Positions 27,209 through 38,644 of a stretch of DNA of 64,000 nt are shown here, piece by piece. This DNA is from Micromonospora echinospora (GTDB lineage: Bacteria; Actinomycetota; Actinomycetes; Mycobacteriales; Micromonosporaceae). Position 1 is the first letter of the stretch, and each line of letters begins with the position of its first letter. The stretch covers positions 682,001 to 746,000 of the forward strand of contig NZ_LT607413.1 in NCBI RefSeq assembly GCF_900091495.1, in the 5' to 3' direction. The notes beneath the pieces were generated by a model. That model did no database searches, was not told the DNA's origin, and saw only the letters and a list, made by a program, of their open reading frames with translations. The translations under genes and the position numbers were made by a program.

Positions 27209-28684
27209 TCACAGTGCCGGTGGGGTGAACGTGCCGACAGCCGACTCCAGCGCGGCGGCGACCCGGTACATCCGGTCGTCGGCCATGGTCGGGGCCATCA
27301 CCTGGAGCCCCACCGGCAGCCCCTCGGAGAGCCCGCAGGGCACCGAGATGCCCGGCCCGCCGTAGAGGTTCGACGGGATGGTGAAGAGGTCCGCCAGGTA
27401 CATCTGGTACGGGTCGGAGGTCCGTGCGCCCATCGGGAAGGCCACGAACGGGGTGGTCGGCGAGATCAGCGCGTCGACCTGCTCGAAGGCGGCGGTGAAG
27501 TCCCGGGTGATCAGCGTCCGGACCTTCTGCGCCTGGCCGTAGTAGGCGTCGTAGTAGCCGGACGACAGGGCGTACGTGCCGAGCATGATCCGCCGCTTGA
27601 CCTCGGGGCCGAAACCGGCGTCCCGGGTCAGCGACATGACCTCCTCCAGCGAGCGGTTGCCGTCGTCGCCGACCCGCAGGCCGAACCGGACGCCGTCGAA
27701 GCGGGCCAGGTTGGACGAGCACTCGCTCGGCGCGATCAGGTAGTACGCCGGCAGCGCGTACTTGAAGTGCGGGCAGGAGACCTCGACGATCTCCGCGCCG
27801 AGCTTGGTGAGCGCCTCGACCGCGTCCCGGAAGGCGGCGAGCACGCCCGGCTCGGCCCCGTCACCGGAGAACTCGGTGACCACACCGAGCTTCACGCCGG
27901 TCAGGTCGCCGGTCGCGCCGAGGCGCGCGGCGGCCACCACGTCCGGCACCGGCTGCGGGATGGAGGTGGAGTCGCGCGGGTCGTGTCCGCCGATCACCGC
28001 GTGCAGCAGCGCCGCGTCGAGCACCGTACGGGCGCACGGGCCGGGGGTGTCGAGCGAGGAGGAGAAGGCGACCAGGCCGTACCGGGAGGTGCCGCCGTAG
28101 GTGGGCTTCGCGCCGACCGTGCCAGTGACCGCGCCCGGCTGGCGGATCGAGCCGCCGGTGTCCGAACCGATCGACAGCGGGGCCTCGTACGCGGCCAGCG
28201 CGGCGGCGCTGCCGCCACCGGAGCCGCCCGGGATGCGGTCCAGGTCCCACGGGTTGCGGGTCGGGCCGTACGCGGAGTATTCCGTGGAGGAGCCCATCGC
28301 GAACTCGTCCATGTTGGTCTTGCCGAGCATGACCGTGCCGGCGGCCCGGAGCCGCTCGACGATGGTCGAGTCGTACGGCGGACGCCAGCCTTCGAGGATC
28401 TTCGAGCCGACGGTGGTCGGCACGCCCTTCGTGGTGAGCACGTCCTTGACCGCCACCGGCACGCCGGCCAGCGGGCCGAGTTCCTCGCCGGCGGCCCGGC
28501 GCTCGTCCACCGTACGGGCGGCGGCCAGCGCGCCCTCGGTGTCGACGTGCAGGAAGGCGTGCACCCGCTCGTCGACGGCGGCGATCCGGTCCAGGTGGGC
28601 CCGGGTCACCTCGACGGCGGAGGTCTCGCCGTTGGCCACCAGACCGGCCAGGTCGGCGGCGCTCATCCGGGTCAGGTCGTTCAT
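27209..28684 (-). CDS. gatA: aspartyl/glutamyl-tRNA amidotransferase subunit A
   Basis: 491 aa amidase-signature enzyme that releases ammonia from glutamine for GatB. The Ser-cis-Ser-Lys triad is visible: Lys in [10 protein letters not shown], Ser pair in [11 protein letters not shown], and the Gly/Ser-rich [16 protein letters not shown] motif. ATG at 28684 overlaps the stop of a 27-codon mini-ORF (ATGA) rather than the gatC stop, an unusual arrangement. Confidence 0.97.
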   Translation of the reverse strand: MNDLTRMSAADLAGLVANGETSAVEVTRAHLDRIAAVDERVHAFLHVDTEGALAAARTVDERRAAGEELGPLAGVPVAVKDVLTTKGVPTTVGSKILEGWRPPYDSTIVERLRAAGTVMLGKTNMDEFAMGSSTEYSAYGPTRNPWDLDRIPGGSGGGSAAALAAYEAPLSIGSDTGGSIRQPGAVTGTVGAKPTYGGTSRYGLVAFSSSLDTPGPCARTVLDAALLHAVIGGHDPRDSTSIPQPVPDVVAAARLGATGDLTGVKLGVVTEFSGDGAEPGVLAAFRDAVEALTKLGAEIVEVSCPHFKYALPAYYLIAPSECSSNLARFDGVRFGLRVGDDGNRSLEEVMSLTRDAGFGPEVKRRIMLGTYALSSGYYDAYYGQAQKVRTLITRDFTAAFEQVDALISPTTPFVAFPMGARTSDPYQMYLADLFTIPSNLYGGPGISVPCGLSEGLPVGLQVMAPTMADDRMYRVAAALESAVGTFTPPAL

Positions 28685-28764
28685 GCCGCCGCCTCGCTCC
28701 GCTCGCCGACGCCCTGAGCGCCACACACACCAGTGCTGCTGATTCGCTCGCTGCGCTCGCTCAT
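28681..28764 (-). CDS. 27-codon SERSER mini-ORF between gatC and gatA
   Basis: Reads [20 protein letters not shown] then ERSEAAA and stop. Its ATG overlaps the gatC stop (ATGA) and its TGA overlaps the gatA ATG (ATGA), so a ribosome could pass gatC - mini-ORF - gatA without leaving. Both ends carry a near-identical 14-mer, GCGAGCGCAGCGAG and GCGAGCGGAGCGAG, which suggests a small inserted element rather than a functional peptide. Function unknown. Confidence 0.5.
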   Translation of the reverse strand: MSERSERISSTGVCGAQGVGERSEAAA

Positions 28765-29066
28765 GAGGCCACATCCTCGTCCAGGATCCGCGGGACGCGG
28801 AACCGCTGTTCCTCGGCGTCGGGTGCGCCCGACAGCGCCTCGTCCGGGGTCAGGCCGGGCCGGACGACGTCCTCCCGCAGGACGTTCGTCAGCGGCACCG
28901 AGTGGGAGGTCGGCGGGATGTCCGCGGCGGCGACCTCGCCGACCTGGGCGACGGCCTGGAGGATCACGTCGAGCTGGCCGGCGAACGTGTCCAGCTCCTC
29001 CTCCGTGACGGCGAGCCGCGACAGGCGCGCCAAATGCGCGACCTCCTCGCGGGAGATGGCGGCCAT
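28761..29066 (-). CDS. gatC: aspartyl/glutamyl-tRNA amidotransferase subunit C
   Basis: 101 aa. GatC is the small stabilising subunit that wraps around the GatA-GatB interface. [20 protein letters not shown] and the C-terminal FRVPRILD are characteristic. ATG at 29066. First gene of gatCAB; 158 bases separate it from the upstream GGDEF/EAL gene, so a promoter probably lies there. Confidence 0.95.
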   Translation of the reverse strand: MAAISREEVAHLARLSRLAVTEEELDTFAGQLDVILQAVAQVGEVAAADIPPTSHSVPLTNVLREDVVRPGLTPDEALSGAPDAEEQRFRVPRILDEDVAS

Positions 29067-29224
29067 CGGTGCCCCCTTCGTGCTGGTGCTGTTGATTCGG
29101 GCGGTACGCCGACCGCGGGGTCGACTGCCCGCGTGGTGACCCGAGCGAGTCTATTGGCTGGCACGTCAGCCGCGCCCCCGACTCCCCCCGGGTGCCGGTC
29201 GGCGGCACCGACGGTGGCGGGCGG

Positions 29225-31666
29225 TCAGCTGCTCGGCCGGGAGCGGCTGCCGGTCACGCCGACCGGCCGGACCGGTCGGTACCGGGCCAGCCACGCGGTC
29301 AGTTCGTCGGCCGGCATGGGTCGGGCGTAGAACCAGCCCTGTGCCAGGTCGCAGCCGGCGGCGTGGAGCAACCGCCAGGTCCGCTCGTCCTCCACCCCCT
29401 CGGCGACCACCCGCAGGCCGAGCGCTCCGGCCAGTTCGATCATCGAACGGACGATCGCGGCGTCGTCGGGGTCGTCGGCCATGCCGAGGACGAACGAGCG
29501 GTCCACCTTCACCTCGGACAGCGGCAGCCGCCGCAGGTGTTGGAGGGAGGAGTACCCGGTGCCGAAGTCGTCCAGCGCGATGGCCACCCCGATCCGGTGC
29601 AGCCGGGAGATCGTGTCGAGCACCCGCCGGGGGTCGGCCATCAGGGCACCCTCGGTGATCTCCAATTGCAGCCGGTCCGGGCGGATCGCGTAGCGGGTGA
29701 GCAGGTCACCGATCTGGTCGGCGATCTCCCCGGTGTGCAGGTCCCGGACGCTGACGTTGAGCGCGGCCCGCAGGGTGCTGCCCGCCGCCGACCAGCGGGC
29801 CAGCTGTCCCACCACGTCGTCGACCACCCGGCGGGTCAGCAGCCGCATCACCGCGCTCTGTTCGGCCACCCGGATCAGCTCCTCCGGGTCGACCATGCCC
29901 CGGCGGGGGTGCCGCCAGCGCAGCAGCGCCTCCACCCCGACCACCTCGCCGGTGGCGATCCGGACCTGGGGTTGGTAGTACATCGTGATTCCGCACGGCT
30001 CGCCCACCTCGACCCGCTGGCCGGTGCCGTCGGCCGGCCCGGCCGGCGGCGTCCACTCCGGCGCCGACGCCGGCTCGGGTGGGCGGGGGGCCGGGGTGTC
30101 GTCGGTCCGTCCGGCCCGCCGGCGAACCGGATCGGCCCCGGTGATGATCTGGTTGATCAGCTCGTCCGGGTGCGTGGTGGGCCGGCCGCGCCGCCCACCC
30201 CACCGGCGCGAACCCTGCGGTACGGGGGTGTCGTCGTCCCCGGCGGGCAGCGCGGCCCCGTCGCCGCCCCGGGCGGTTGCGGCTCCGGATGCCGTCGCGG
30301 TCCCGGCCGGGGTTGCCGTCGCGGTCCCGGCCGGGGTCGGGTACGCCACCGGATCGGTCGTCCCGGACTCCAGCACCCGGCGCAGGTCGGCCAGGAGACC
30401 GAGACGCTCGGCGGAGTTGTGGTCCGACTCGGCGGCGTACACGGCGACGGTGTCGTTGCGGTGCTTGGCGTCGTACATCGCCACGTCGGCGTGGCGCATC
30501 AGGGTGGCGAAGTCCTCACCGTGCTCGGGGAAGAGCGCGATGCCGATCGATCCTCCGACGTCCAGCGGCAACCCGTCCAGCGGAACCGGCTCGGCGAGGG
30601 CGCGCACCACCCGGTCGGCGACGCGGCGGGCGTCGTCCACCCCGGTCAGCCCGCCCGACACGACGGCGAACTCGTCGCCGCCGAGCCGGGCCACCATGTC
30701 CCGGGAGCCGAGGGCCGAGGTGAGCCGGTCGCTCACCGCCACCAGCAGCCGGTCACCGACGGCGTGGCCGAGCGCGTCGTTGACATTCTTGAACCGGTCC
30801 AGGTCGATCAGGAGCAGCGCGAGCTGCCCGTCGGGCATCCCCTGGGCGCCCCGCTCGGCGTGCCGGCGGATCTGCTCGGCGACCTCGGTGAGCAACGCCT
30901 TGCGGTTGGGCAGCCCGGTCAGCGGATCGAGCGCGGCGAGGTGCTCCTGGTCGGCGGAGAGGCGGGCCATCCGGTAGACGGCGAAGAGCGGCACCAGCAC
31001 CAGCGGGATCAGCGCCGCGCTGGCCCGGGCCGCGGCCACCAGCACCGGGGCGAGCAGCAGCAACGAACCGGTGGCGAGCAGCTCGAAACCGAGTCCGCGC
31101 CGGACGGTGGGCCACCACGGGTCACCGAAGCGCAGCCGTACCGCCATGCTGACCAGGCCGTAGCTGACCACGAACCAGGCCACCGCCGCCCCGGCCAGCG
31201 CCACCGCGTCGGTCCAGTGCAGGCGGTCGTCGGCGAACGCCGAGCCGGGGCCGAGCCGGATCACCTCGTCCGCGGCGGCGAGCGCACAGGCGTACTGGGC
31301 GGCGTTGAACGCGGTCCGCCAGGCGACGTGCCGCAGCCGCCAGCCGGAGACGACCACCGCGGCGGTCTGCACCGCCACCGCCGCCCCGGGTCCCCAGGCG
31401 ACCAGGATCGCGAAGGTGAAGCAGATCGACGGGAAGACCGCCGAGCTGTGCCGTTGGCCGGGCGGCACGAAGGGCCGGGCGTCACAGACGACGGCGAGCG
31501 CCGCCATGATCCAGAAGGCGCCGGGCAGCGTGGCGAGGTCACCCGGGAGCGAGGCCAGCGGACCGGCGGTGAGCCCGACGGCCAGGACGACGGTCGCGCC
31601 GACGAACCCGAAGAACGGCCCCACCCGGGCAGGCGGCACGGCATTCCGCAGGTCGGCGGCCTCCAT
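29225..31666 (-). CDS. membrane-bound GGDEF-EAL cyclic-di-GMP enzyme
   Basis: 813 aa. About seven hydrophobic segments (residues 10-240), then GGDEF with intact LGGDEFAV and DPLTGLPNRKA (about 250-410), a 130-residue low-complexity linker, and EAL (about 550-800) with VEALLRWRHP, LEITEGALM, DDFGTGYSSL and VVAEGVED all intact. It therefore has the residues for both making and breaking c-di-GMP. ATG at 31666 is supported by GGGAGG 5 bases upstream. The linker includes a duplicated PAGTATA segment. It lies between ligA and gatC without obvious functional linkage. Confidence 0.93.
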   Translation of the reverse strand: MEAADLRNAVPPARVGPFFGFVGATVVLAVGLTAGPLASLPGDLATLPGAFWIMAALAVVCDARPFVPPGQRHSSAVFPSICFTFAILVAWGPGAAVAVQTAAVVVSGWRLRHVAWRTAFNAAQYACALAAADEVIRLGPGSAFADDRLHWTDAVALAGAAVAWFVVSYGLVSMAVRLRFGDPWWPTVRRGLGFELLATGSLLLLAPVLVAAARASAALIPLVLVPLFAVYRMARLSADQEHLAALDPLTGLPNRKALLTEVAEQIRRHAERGAQGMPDGQLALLLIDLDRFKNVNDALGHAVGDRLLVAVSDRLTSALGSRDMVARLGGDEFAVVSGGLTGVDDARRVADRVVRALAEPVPLDGLPLDVGGSIGIALFPEHGEDFATLMRHADVAMYDAKHRNDTVAVYAAESDHNSAERLGLLADLRRVLESGTTDPVAYPTPAGTATATPAGTATASGAATARGGDGAALPAGDDDTPVPQGSRRWGGRRGRPTTHPDELINQIITGADPVRRRAGRTDDTPAPRPPEPASAPEWTPPAGPADGTGQRVEVGEPCGITMYYQPQVRIATGEVVGVEALLRWRHPRRGMVDPEELIRVAEQSAVMRLLTRRVVDDVVGQLARWSAAGSTLRAALNVSVRDLHTGEIADQIGDLLTRYAIRPDRLQLEITEGALMADPRRVLDTISRLHRIGVAIALDDFGTGYSSLQHLRRLPLSEVKVDRSFVLGMADDPDDAAIVRSMIELAGALGLRVVAEGVEDERTWRLLHAAGCDLAQGWFYARPMPADELTAWLARYRPVRPVGVTGSRSRPSS
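30290..30337. repeat. 24-bp tandem duplication in the GGDEF-EAL linker
   Basis: Two near-exact 24-bp units (30290 and 30314) encode the repeated PAGTATA segment in the disordered linker; the period preserves the frame. Confidence 0.75.
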
Positions 31667-31848
31667 CGCACCTCCCGAGGTGTGCGGTCCGGTTCGCACG
31701 ACGTGACCTTGTGCCACGCCGTGCTCCCCATCAAACGCCCCTGCCGAGAGATTTCACGGTAGGACAGCCACGAATCGGTCGTAGTCGTAATTAAGTTGGT
31801 ATACGCCGCCAGTTGCCGCAAGCCGCGCCGGTCGGGCCCGGTCCCGGC

Positions 31849-34038
<2,190 letters not shown>

Positions 34039-34121
34039 CTACCTGAGGCACCGTATCGGTCGGGTGGGACAATCGGCTGGTCACCCGGCGCGGGTCCGGG
34101 TGAGCGAGAGGCGGGACGCGC

Positions 34122-34610
34122 ATGCCGGAGTGGCTGCCCTGGGCGCTGGCGGTCCTGCTGGCGGTGGCCGCCGGCTGGGCCTGGAGCAGTTGGCGGCACC
34201 GGCCCGCACCGCCGTCACGCCCGGCGGGACGGACCCGGCCGCCACGTCGTACCGACCGGCCGACCGCGCCTCCGCGTCCGCGCGACCGGCGGAGCGCCAC
34301 CGGTACGCCCCGGCCCGGCGAGATCTGGTGGGCGGACGTGCCGTACGTCGACGGCACCGGATCGAAGGTGCGCCCCTGCCTGGTGCTGCGGGCCGACCGC
34401 CGGGGCGCGGACGTGCTCAAGATCACGAGTCAGGACAAGGGCGACCGCGACGACCACGTACGCATCCCGACCCGCAGCTGGGACGCCGCCGCCGACCACG
34501 ACAGCTTCCTCGACCTCGGTACGACGATCCGGGTCGAGGCCGACGCCTTCCGCAACCGCGCCGGCACCTGCGACCCGGCCCTCTGGCGCCGACTCCACCC
34601 CCAACCCTGA
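34122..34610 (+). CDS. membrane-anchored PemK/MazF-like protein
   Basis: 162 aa. An N-terminal hydrophobic helix (WLPWALAVLLAVAAGWAW, residues 4-21), a Pro/Arg-rich linker (28-62), then a PemK/MazF-type domain: PGEIWWADVPY, SKVRPCLVLR, VLKITSQDKGD and an SFLDLGTTIRVEADAFRN segment near the end. MazF-family toxins are mRNA endonucleases; the Arg of VRP and Ser/Thr of ITSQ typical of the active site are present. No antitoxin gene is adjacent: the neighbours are ligA and ADP-ribosylglycohydrolase on the other strand. It may be a non-toxin relative tethered to the membrane. Start supported by GAGGCGGG upstream. Confidence 0.75.
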   Translation: MPEWLPWALAVLLAVAAGWAWSSWRHRPAPPSRPAGRTRPPRRTDRPTAPPRPRDRRSATGTPRPGEIWWADVPYVDGTGSKVRPCLVLRADRRGADVLKITSQDKGDRDDHVRIPTRSWDAAADHDSFLDLGTTIRVEADAFRNRAGTCDPALWRRLHPQP

Positions 34611-34623
34611 CCTCTCCCCCGCT

Positions 34624-34649
34624 TCCGGTCCCGGTGCACGGGGACCGGA
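34624..34649. terminator. stem-loop between convergent genes
   Basis: TCCGGTCCC (34624-34632) pairs with GGGACCGGA (34641-34649) across an 8-base loop, in the 58-base gap between the PemK-like and ADP-ribosylglycohydrolase genes. Confidence 0.65.
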
Positions 34650-34668
34650 GGGGTTCGGCTGCGGCGGG

Positions 34669-35670
34669 TCAGTCGAGGGGAGCGGAGAGGGAACGGAGTT
34701 CGTCGGCGTACTCGATGCGGGTGGCCCAGTCGGCGGGCCAGGCTGCCATGCCATGGGCGGCGCCGACGAACGCGCCGGCCAGCGCGGCGATCGAGTCCGA
34801 GTCGCCGGCGGTGGTCGCGCCCCGGGCCAGCGCGCCGACCGGATCGTCGGCGTGCCGGACGGCGCAGAGCAGGGCGGTGGCGAGCGCCTCCTCGGCCACC
34901 CAGCCCTCCCCGGTGTCCCGGCACGGATCGCCACCGTCGTCGGGGCGGGCCAGCGCCGTGGTCAGCCGCGCCAGCACGTCCAGGCACTCGTCCCAGCCCC
35001 GCGCGATGAAGTCGGCCGGATCGGCGACGCCGGGCCGCTGCCAGAGGTCACCCAGCCACTCGTGCCGGTAGACCCGGCGTTGCCGCCGGGCGTGCGCGAC
35101 GAGCACGCCGGGCAGTTCGGGCAGGGTCGCCCCGTCGCGCAGCGCCCGCACCGCGTACGCGGTCAGCTCGCTGGCCGCCAGCCCGGTCGGATGCCCGTGG
35201 GTCAGGCCGGCCTGGAGCTGGGCCAGCCCGGCGAGAGTGTCCAGGTCGACGTCGAGCAGACCGACCGGAGTGACCCGCATGTTCGCCCCGCACCCCTTCG
35301 AGCCGGCCTGGGTCGCCTTCTGCCAGCGCACCCCCCGAGCCAGTTCGGCGCAGGAATTCAGGCAGGTCATGCCGGGGGCACGGTTGTTCTCCGGGCTGAC
35401 CGACCAGGCGACGAAACGCTGCCGCAGCAGTGGCTCGACCGCCTCCGGGGTCAGCGCCGGGGCCTCCCGTAGCGCCCCGGCCACCGCCAGGGCCATCTGG
35501 GTGTCGTCGGTGACCAGCGCCGGGTTGCCGGTCAGCGTGCGGGGACCGCCCGGACCGTACCGGCGGACGATCTCGCCGACGGTCAGGAACTCGGTCGGTG
35601 CGCCCAGGGCGTCGCCGTACGCGAGACCGAAGAAGGAACCGGAGGCACGCCGCACCGAAGACTGGCTCAT
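34669..35670 (-). CDS. ADP-ribosylglycohydrolase family protein
   Basis: 333 aa. Members of this DraG/ARH family remove ADP-ribose from proteins or small molecules using two metal ions. The metal-binding residues are visible: GDALGAP near the start, VTDDTQMALA (Asp-Asp-Thr) and AGDSDSIAALAGAFVGA near the end. ATG at 35670 with GAGGG just upstream. It stands alone at the end of a minus-strand run; no ADP-ribosyltransferase gene lies beside it. Confidence 0.92.
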   Translation of the reverse strand: MSQSSVRRASGSFFGLAYGDALGAPTEFLTVGEIVRRYGPGGPRTLTGNPALVTDDTQMALAVAGALREAPALTPEAVEPLLRQRFVAWSVSPENNRAPGMTCLNSCAELARGVRWQKATQAGSKGCGANMRVTPVGLLDVDLDTLAGLAQLQAGLTHGHPTGLAASELTAYAVRALRDGATLPELPGVLVAHARRQRRVYRHEWLGDLWQRPGVADPADFIARGWDECLDVLARLTTALARPDDGGDPCRDTGEGWVAEEALATALLCAVRHADDPVGALARGATTAGDSDSIAALAGAFVGAAHGMAAWPADWATRIEYADELRSLSAPLD

Positions 35671-35770
35671 GGCCCTCATCCTGCCCGCCCCCCGCAACCG
35701 CACCCCGTCCCGGCCGGGGTGGTTGCCTGGCCGGGGTGGTGCCTCGGCTGAGGTGGTTGCCCGGCCGGGA

Positions 35771-35825
35771 TGGTTGCAGGGGTCCCCTGCTACGCAAAAA
35801 GCGGTAACAGGGGACCCCTGCTACC
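35771..35825. repeat. dispersed near-palindromic element, copy C
   Basis: TGGTTGCAGGGGTCCCCTGC at the left and AACAGGGGACCCCTGCTACC at the right, so both halves are inverted repeats in this copy. It starts 6 bases past the VOC gene stop. Just beyond it (35705-35770) are about four degenerate copies of a GGCCGGGGTGGTTGCC-like motif. Confidence 0.85.
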
Positions 35826-35830
35826 ACGAC

Positions 35831-36196
35831 TCACTCGAAGACCAGGCAGAACGGGTGACCGGCCGGATCGGCGTAGACGCGAAAGTCGTCCCCCTCCCCG
35901 GGCAGCCGGCGCGCTCCGAGTGCGAGCACCCGCTGCTCGGCCGCGTCCACGTCGTCCACCTGCACGTCCAGGTGGAACTGCTGCGGGCGTTCCGGGTCGG
36001 GCCAGTCCGGCGGGCGCAGGTCGGGAGCCGACTGGAAGGCGATCCGGGGATGCTGCCCGGGCGGACCGCCGAGCACCACCCAGTCGTCCTCGGACTCCTC
36101 CTCGGCGATCGACAGGCCGAGCAGTTCGGCGTAGAAGTCGGCCAGGGCACGGGGGTCGGGGCAGTCCACGACCACGGAACGTAGCTGTCCAATCAT
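35831..36196 (-). CDS. VOC (glyoxalase/bleomycin resistance) superfamily protein
   Basis: 121 aa, a single vicinal-oxygen-chelate fold: IGQLRSVVVDCPDPRALADF at the N-terminus, DWVVLGG and RIAFQSAPDLRPP in the middle, FHLDVQVDDVDAAE and ADPAGHPFCLV at the end, where His and Glu positions would bind metal. Such small proteins act in glyoxal detoxification, antibiotic resistance or unknown reactions; the specific role cannot be told. The ORF can be extended upstream, but ATG at 36196 fits the family start. Confidence 0.88.
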   Translation of the reverse strand: MIGQLRSVVVDCPDPRALADFYAELLGLSIAEEESEDDWVVLGGPPGQHPRIAFQSAPDLRPPDWPDPERPQQFHLDVQVDDVDAAEQRVLALGARRLPGEGDDFRVYADPAGHPFCLVFE

Positions 36197-36242
36197 GACG
36201 TCATCCTGCCCGCGCGGTACGACCGAGAAACCGGTCGGGTGC

Positions 36243-37247
36243 CTACTCCTCGGCCAGCCGCCGGCCGGCGTCGCGGCAGGCGGCGAGCACCTCACGCACG
36301 TAACGGGGAGTTGCTCCGGCCAGGCCGCAGGCCGGGGTCACCACCACCTGCTCGGGCAGCCGGGCACGAGGGAAACCGAGCCGGTCCCAGAGCTGGCGTA
36401 CCCGATCGGCGACCTGGGCGGAGGTCGGTGCGCGACCGGCCGGCGGCGGCAGCGCCGGGGCGGCACCGGCCAGCAACCCCAGCCCGGCGTCGATCGCCTC
36501 GCCGAGCGGATCGAGGTCGGTGACCTGGGCGAGGTCCAGCGCGACGGCGACCGCGCCGGCGTCGCGGACCAGTTCCAGCGGCACGTCCGGGGCGCAGCAG
36601 TGCACGATGGCGGGCACGCCGGCCGCCTCGACGACCGTACGCAGAGCGGTCCGCGCGACCTCCGACTCCATCGCCCGGTACGCGCCGAGCCCGCTCTCGG
36701 TGGGGACCCGCCCGGCCAGTACGGCCGGCAGCGACGGCTCGTCGAGCTGGACCAGCACCGATGCCCGGGGCACCCGGCGGGCGACCGCCTCGACGTGACC
36801 GCGCAGCCCCTCGGCGAGCGAGCCGGTGAGGTCCCGCACCGCGCCCGGGTCACGCAGCATCCGACCGCCGATCGGCAGCTCCAGCGTAGCGGCCAGGGTG
36901 AGCGGGCCGGCCACCTGCACCTTGATCGGGCCGGTGTACTCCTCGGCCTGCTCGGCGAGCTGGTCGAGGTCGCGTTCCATCAGGTCGCGGGTGCGGCGCA
37001 GGTCCCGTCCCGGACGGGGGGCGATCCGCCAGCGCGCCGCGTACAGCTCGACCGGCAGTCCGACCAGCAGTCCGGCACCGCGCCCGACCAGGTCCGCGCC
37101 GGGGCCACGGGCCGGCAGTTCGGGCAGGTGGGGCAGGTCCGGCAGCTCGCCGAGGACGACGCGCTGCGCCTCGGCGACGTCGGTGCCGGGGAGGGAGCCG
37201 ATGCCGGTCGCCGCGCCACGCGGCCAGGGCCAGACCTGATCAGTCAC
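36243..37247 (-). CDS. cobalamin-independent methionine synthase (MetE C-terminal domain)-like protein
   Basis: 334 aa. Resembles the C-terminal zinc/homocysteine domain of MetE: GIGSLPGTD at the N-terminus, IKVQVAGPLTLAAT, LVQLDEPSL, VHCCAPDVPL and VVVTPACGLAG near the end, with candidate zinc ligands His-Cys and Cys. At under half of MetE length it lacks the N-terminal domain, as do MetE-like proteins of other bacteria and archaea. The methyl donor is unknown. GTG start follows TACCCT by 7 bases, suggesting a leaderless mRNA. It lies 46 bases upstream of the VOC gene. Confidence 0.85.
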   Translation of the reverse strand: MTDQVWPWPRGAATGIGSLPGTDVAEAQRVVLGELPDLPHLPELPARGPGADLVGRGAGLLVGLPVELYAARWRIAPRPGRDLRRTRDLMERDLDQLAEQAEEYTGPIKVQVAGPLTLAATLELPIGGRMLRDPGAVRDLTGSLAEGLRGHVEAVARRVPRASVLVQLDEPSLPAVLAGRVPTESGLGAYRAMESEVARTALRTVVEAAGVPAIVHCCAPDVPLELVRDAGAVAVALDLAQVTDLDPLGEAIDAGLGLLAGAAPALPPPAGRAPTSAQVADRVRQLWDRLGFPRARLPEQVVVTPACGLAGATPRYVREVLAACRDAGRRLAEE

Positions 37248-37254
37248 GGTCGAC

Positions 37255-37260
37255 AGGGTA
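37255..37260 (-). promoter_or_regulatory. -10 element TACCCT, likely leaderless start
   Basis: TACCCT on the minus strand ends 7 bases before the GTG at 37247. Confidence 0.4.
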
Positions 37261-37362
37261 ACCGGCCGTCACCCCGGCCGCCCGGTCAGTGGGCGGCCCC
37301 GACCCGCTCACCCCGCCGAGAGCCGCGAAGCCCTCCCGTCGGCGGCGTCGCCGGTTCGGCGG

Positions 37363-37417
37363 TGGTTGCAGGGGGCCCTTCCTCGACAGAAAGCGGTAAC
37401 AGGGGACCCCTGCTACC
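37363..37417. repeat. dispersed near-palindromic element, copy D
   Basis: TGGTTGCAGGGGGCCCTTCC at the left and GGTAACAGGGGACCCC-TGCTACC at the right; nearly identical to copy A. It lies 29 bases past the mnmA stop. The remaining bases between mnmA and the MetE-like gene show no gene. Confidence 0.85.
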
Positions 37418-37445
37418 ACCTCAGCCGGTGCGGCCGGCCCGCGCC

Positions 37446-38519
37446 TCAGACGGTGATGGTCGCGGAGCCGAGCACCACGTCGCCGGCCGGGTCGGGCCGG
37501 TACGCGACGATGGCCTGGCCGGCGGCGACCCCGCGCACCGGGCGGCGCAGCGTGGCACGTAACCCGTGGGCGTCGACGGTGACCGTGGCCGGCGTGACGT
37601 CGCCGTGGGCACGCAACTGCACCTCGCACTCGACCAGGTGGTCGGGGCGGGGGCCGCCGGTCCAGACCGGACGCTCGGCGCTGACCTCGGTGACCTCCAG
37701 GGCCTCGGCCGGCCCGACCGTGACCGTGTTGGTCTTCGGGGTGATCGAGAGCACGTACCGGGGGCGGCCGTCCGGGGCGGGGCGGTCCAGGTGCAGCCCC
37801 CGCCGCTGCCCCACCGTGTACGCGTACGCGCCGCTGTGGCTGCCGACCACCGCGCCGGTCAGCGCGTCGACCACGTCGCCGGGGGTCTCGCCCAGCCGGT
37901 CGGCCAGGAAGCCCCGGGTGTCGCCGTCGGCGATGAAGCAGATGTCGTGCGAGTCGGGCTTGTCGGCCACGGCCAGCCCGCGCCGGGCCGCCTCCGCCCG
38001 CACCTGTGCCTTGGTCGAGTCGCCGAGCGGGAACATCGACCGGTCGAGCTGCTCGCGGGTGAGCACGGCCAGCACGTACGACTGGTCCTTGGCCACGTCG
38101 ACGCTGCGGCGCAGCAGCCCGTCCGGGCCGAGCCGGGCGTGGTGGCCGGTGACCACGGCGTCGAACCCGAGGGCCACGGCCCGGTCCAGCACCGCGGCGA
38201 ACTTGATCTTCTCGTTGCAGCGCAGGCACGGGTTCGGGGTACGCCCCGCCGCGTACTCCGCGACGAAGTCGTCGACCACGTCGGCGTGGAACCGGTCGGC
38301 CATGTCCCAGACGTAGAACGGGATGCCGAGCACGTCGGCGGCACGGCGGGCGTCCCGGGAGTCCTCCAGGGTGCAGCAGCCGCGCGCCCCGGTCCGGTAG
38401 GTCTGCGGGTTGCGGGCCAACGCCAGGTGCACACCGGTGACGTCGTGGCCCGCCTCCACCGCCCGCGCGGCGGCGACCGCCGAGTCGACCCCGCCGGACA
38501 TCGCTGCCAAGACCCTCAC
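37446..38519 (-). CDS. mnmA: tRNA-specific 2-thiouridylase
   Basis: 357 aa. MnmA inserts sulfur at C2 of the wobble uridine in tRNAs for Lys, Glu and Gln, using ATP and sulfur relayed from a cysteine desulfurase. P-loop [13 protein letters not shown] at the N-terminus; catalytic Cys98 in TPNPCLRCN and Cys194 in [11 protein letters not shown]-terminal beta-barrel from about 210. GTG at 38519 is chosen because the conserved frame begins there. The gene directly upstream is a cysteine desulfurase, the expected sulfur donor. Confidence 0.96.
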   Translation of the reverse strand: MRVLAAMSGGVDSAVAAARAVEAGHDVTGVHLALARNPQTYRTGARGCCTLEDSRDARRAADVLGIPFYVWDMADRFHADVVDDFVAEYAAGRTPNPCLRCNEKIKFAAVLDRAVALGFDAVVTGHHARLGPDGLLRRSVDVAKDQSYVLAVLTREQLDRSMFPLGDSTKAQVRAEAARRGLAVADKPDSHDICFIADGDTRGFLADRLGETPGDVVDALTGAVVGSHSGAYAYTVGQRRGLHLDRPAPDGRPRYVLSITPKTNTVTVGPAEALEVTEVSAERPVWTGGPRPDHLVECEVQLRAHGDVTPATVTVDAHGLRATLRRPVRGVAAGQAIVAYRPDPAGDVVLGSATITV

Positions 38520-38644
38520 CGACGTACCCCCTTCACCCGTCGAGGGTAGCCCGTGCCGGGAACCGGCCCGCACGACGTCACGAACCAGCCGCGCCGGCCC
38601 GCACGACGTCACGGACCGGCCACGCCCGGCCCCCACGGGGCGTC

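Noticed and set aside
29192..31762. 856-codon plus-strand open frame
   Set aside because: Antisense to the GGDEF-EAL gene, with repetitive Gly/Arg/Val composition and no domains.
36243..37247. Truncated metE pseudogene
   Set aside because: The 334-residue protein is a complete C-terminal-domain-type MetE-like protein with intact likely zinc ligands; similar stand-alone forms are known.
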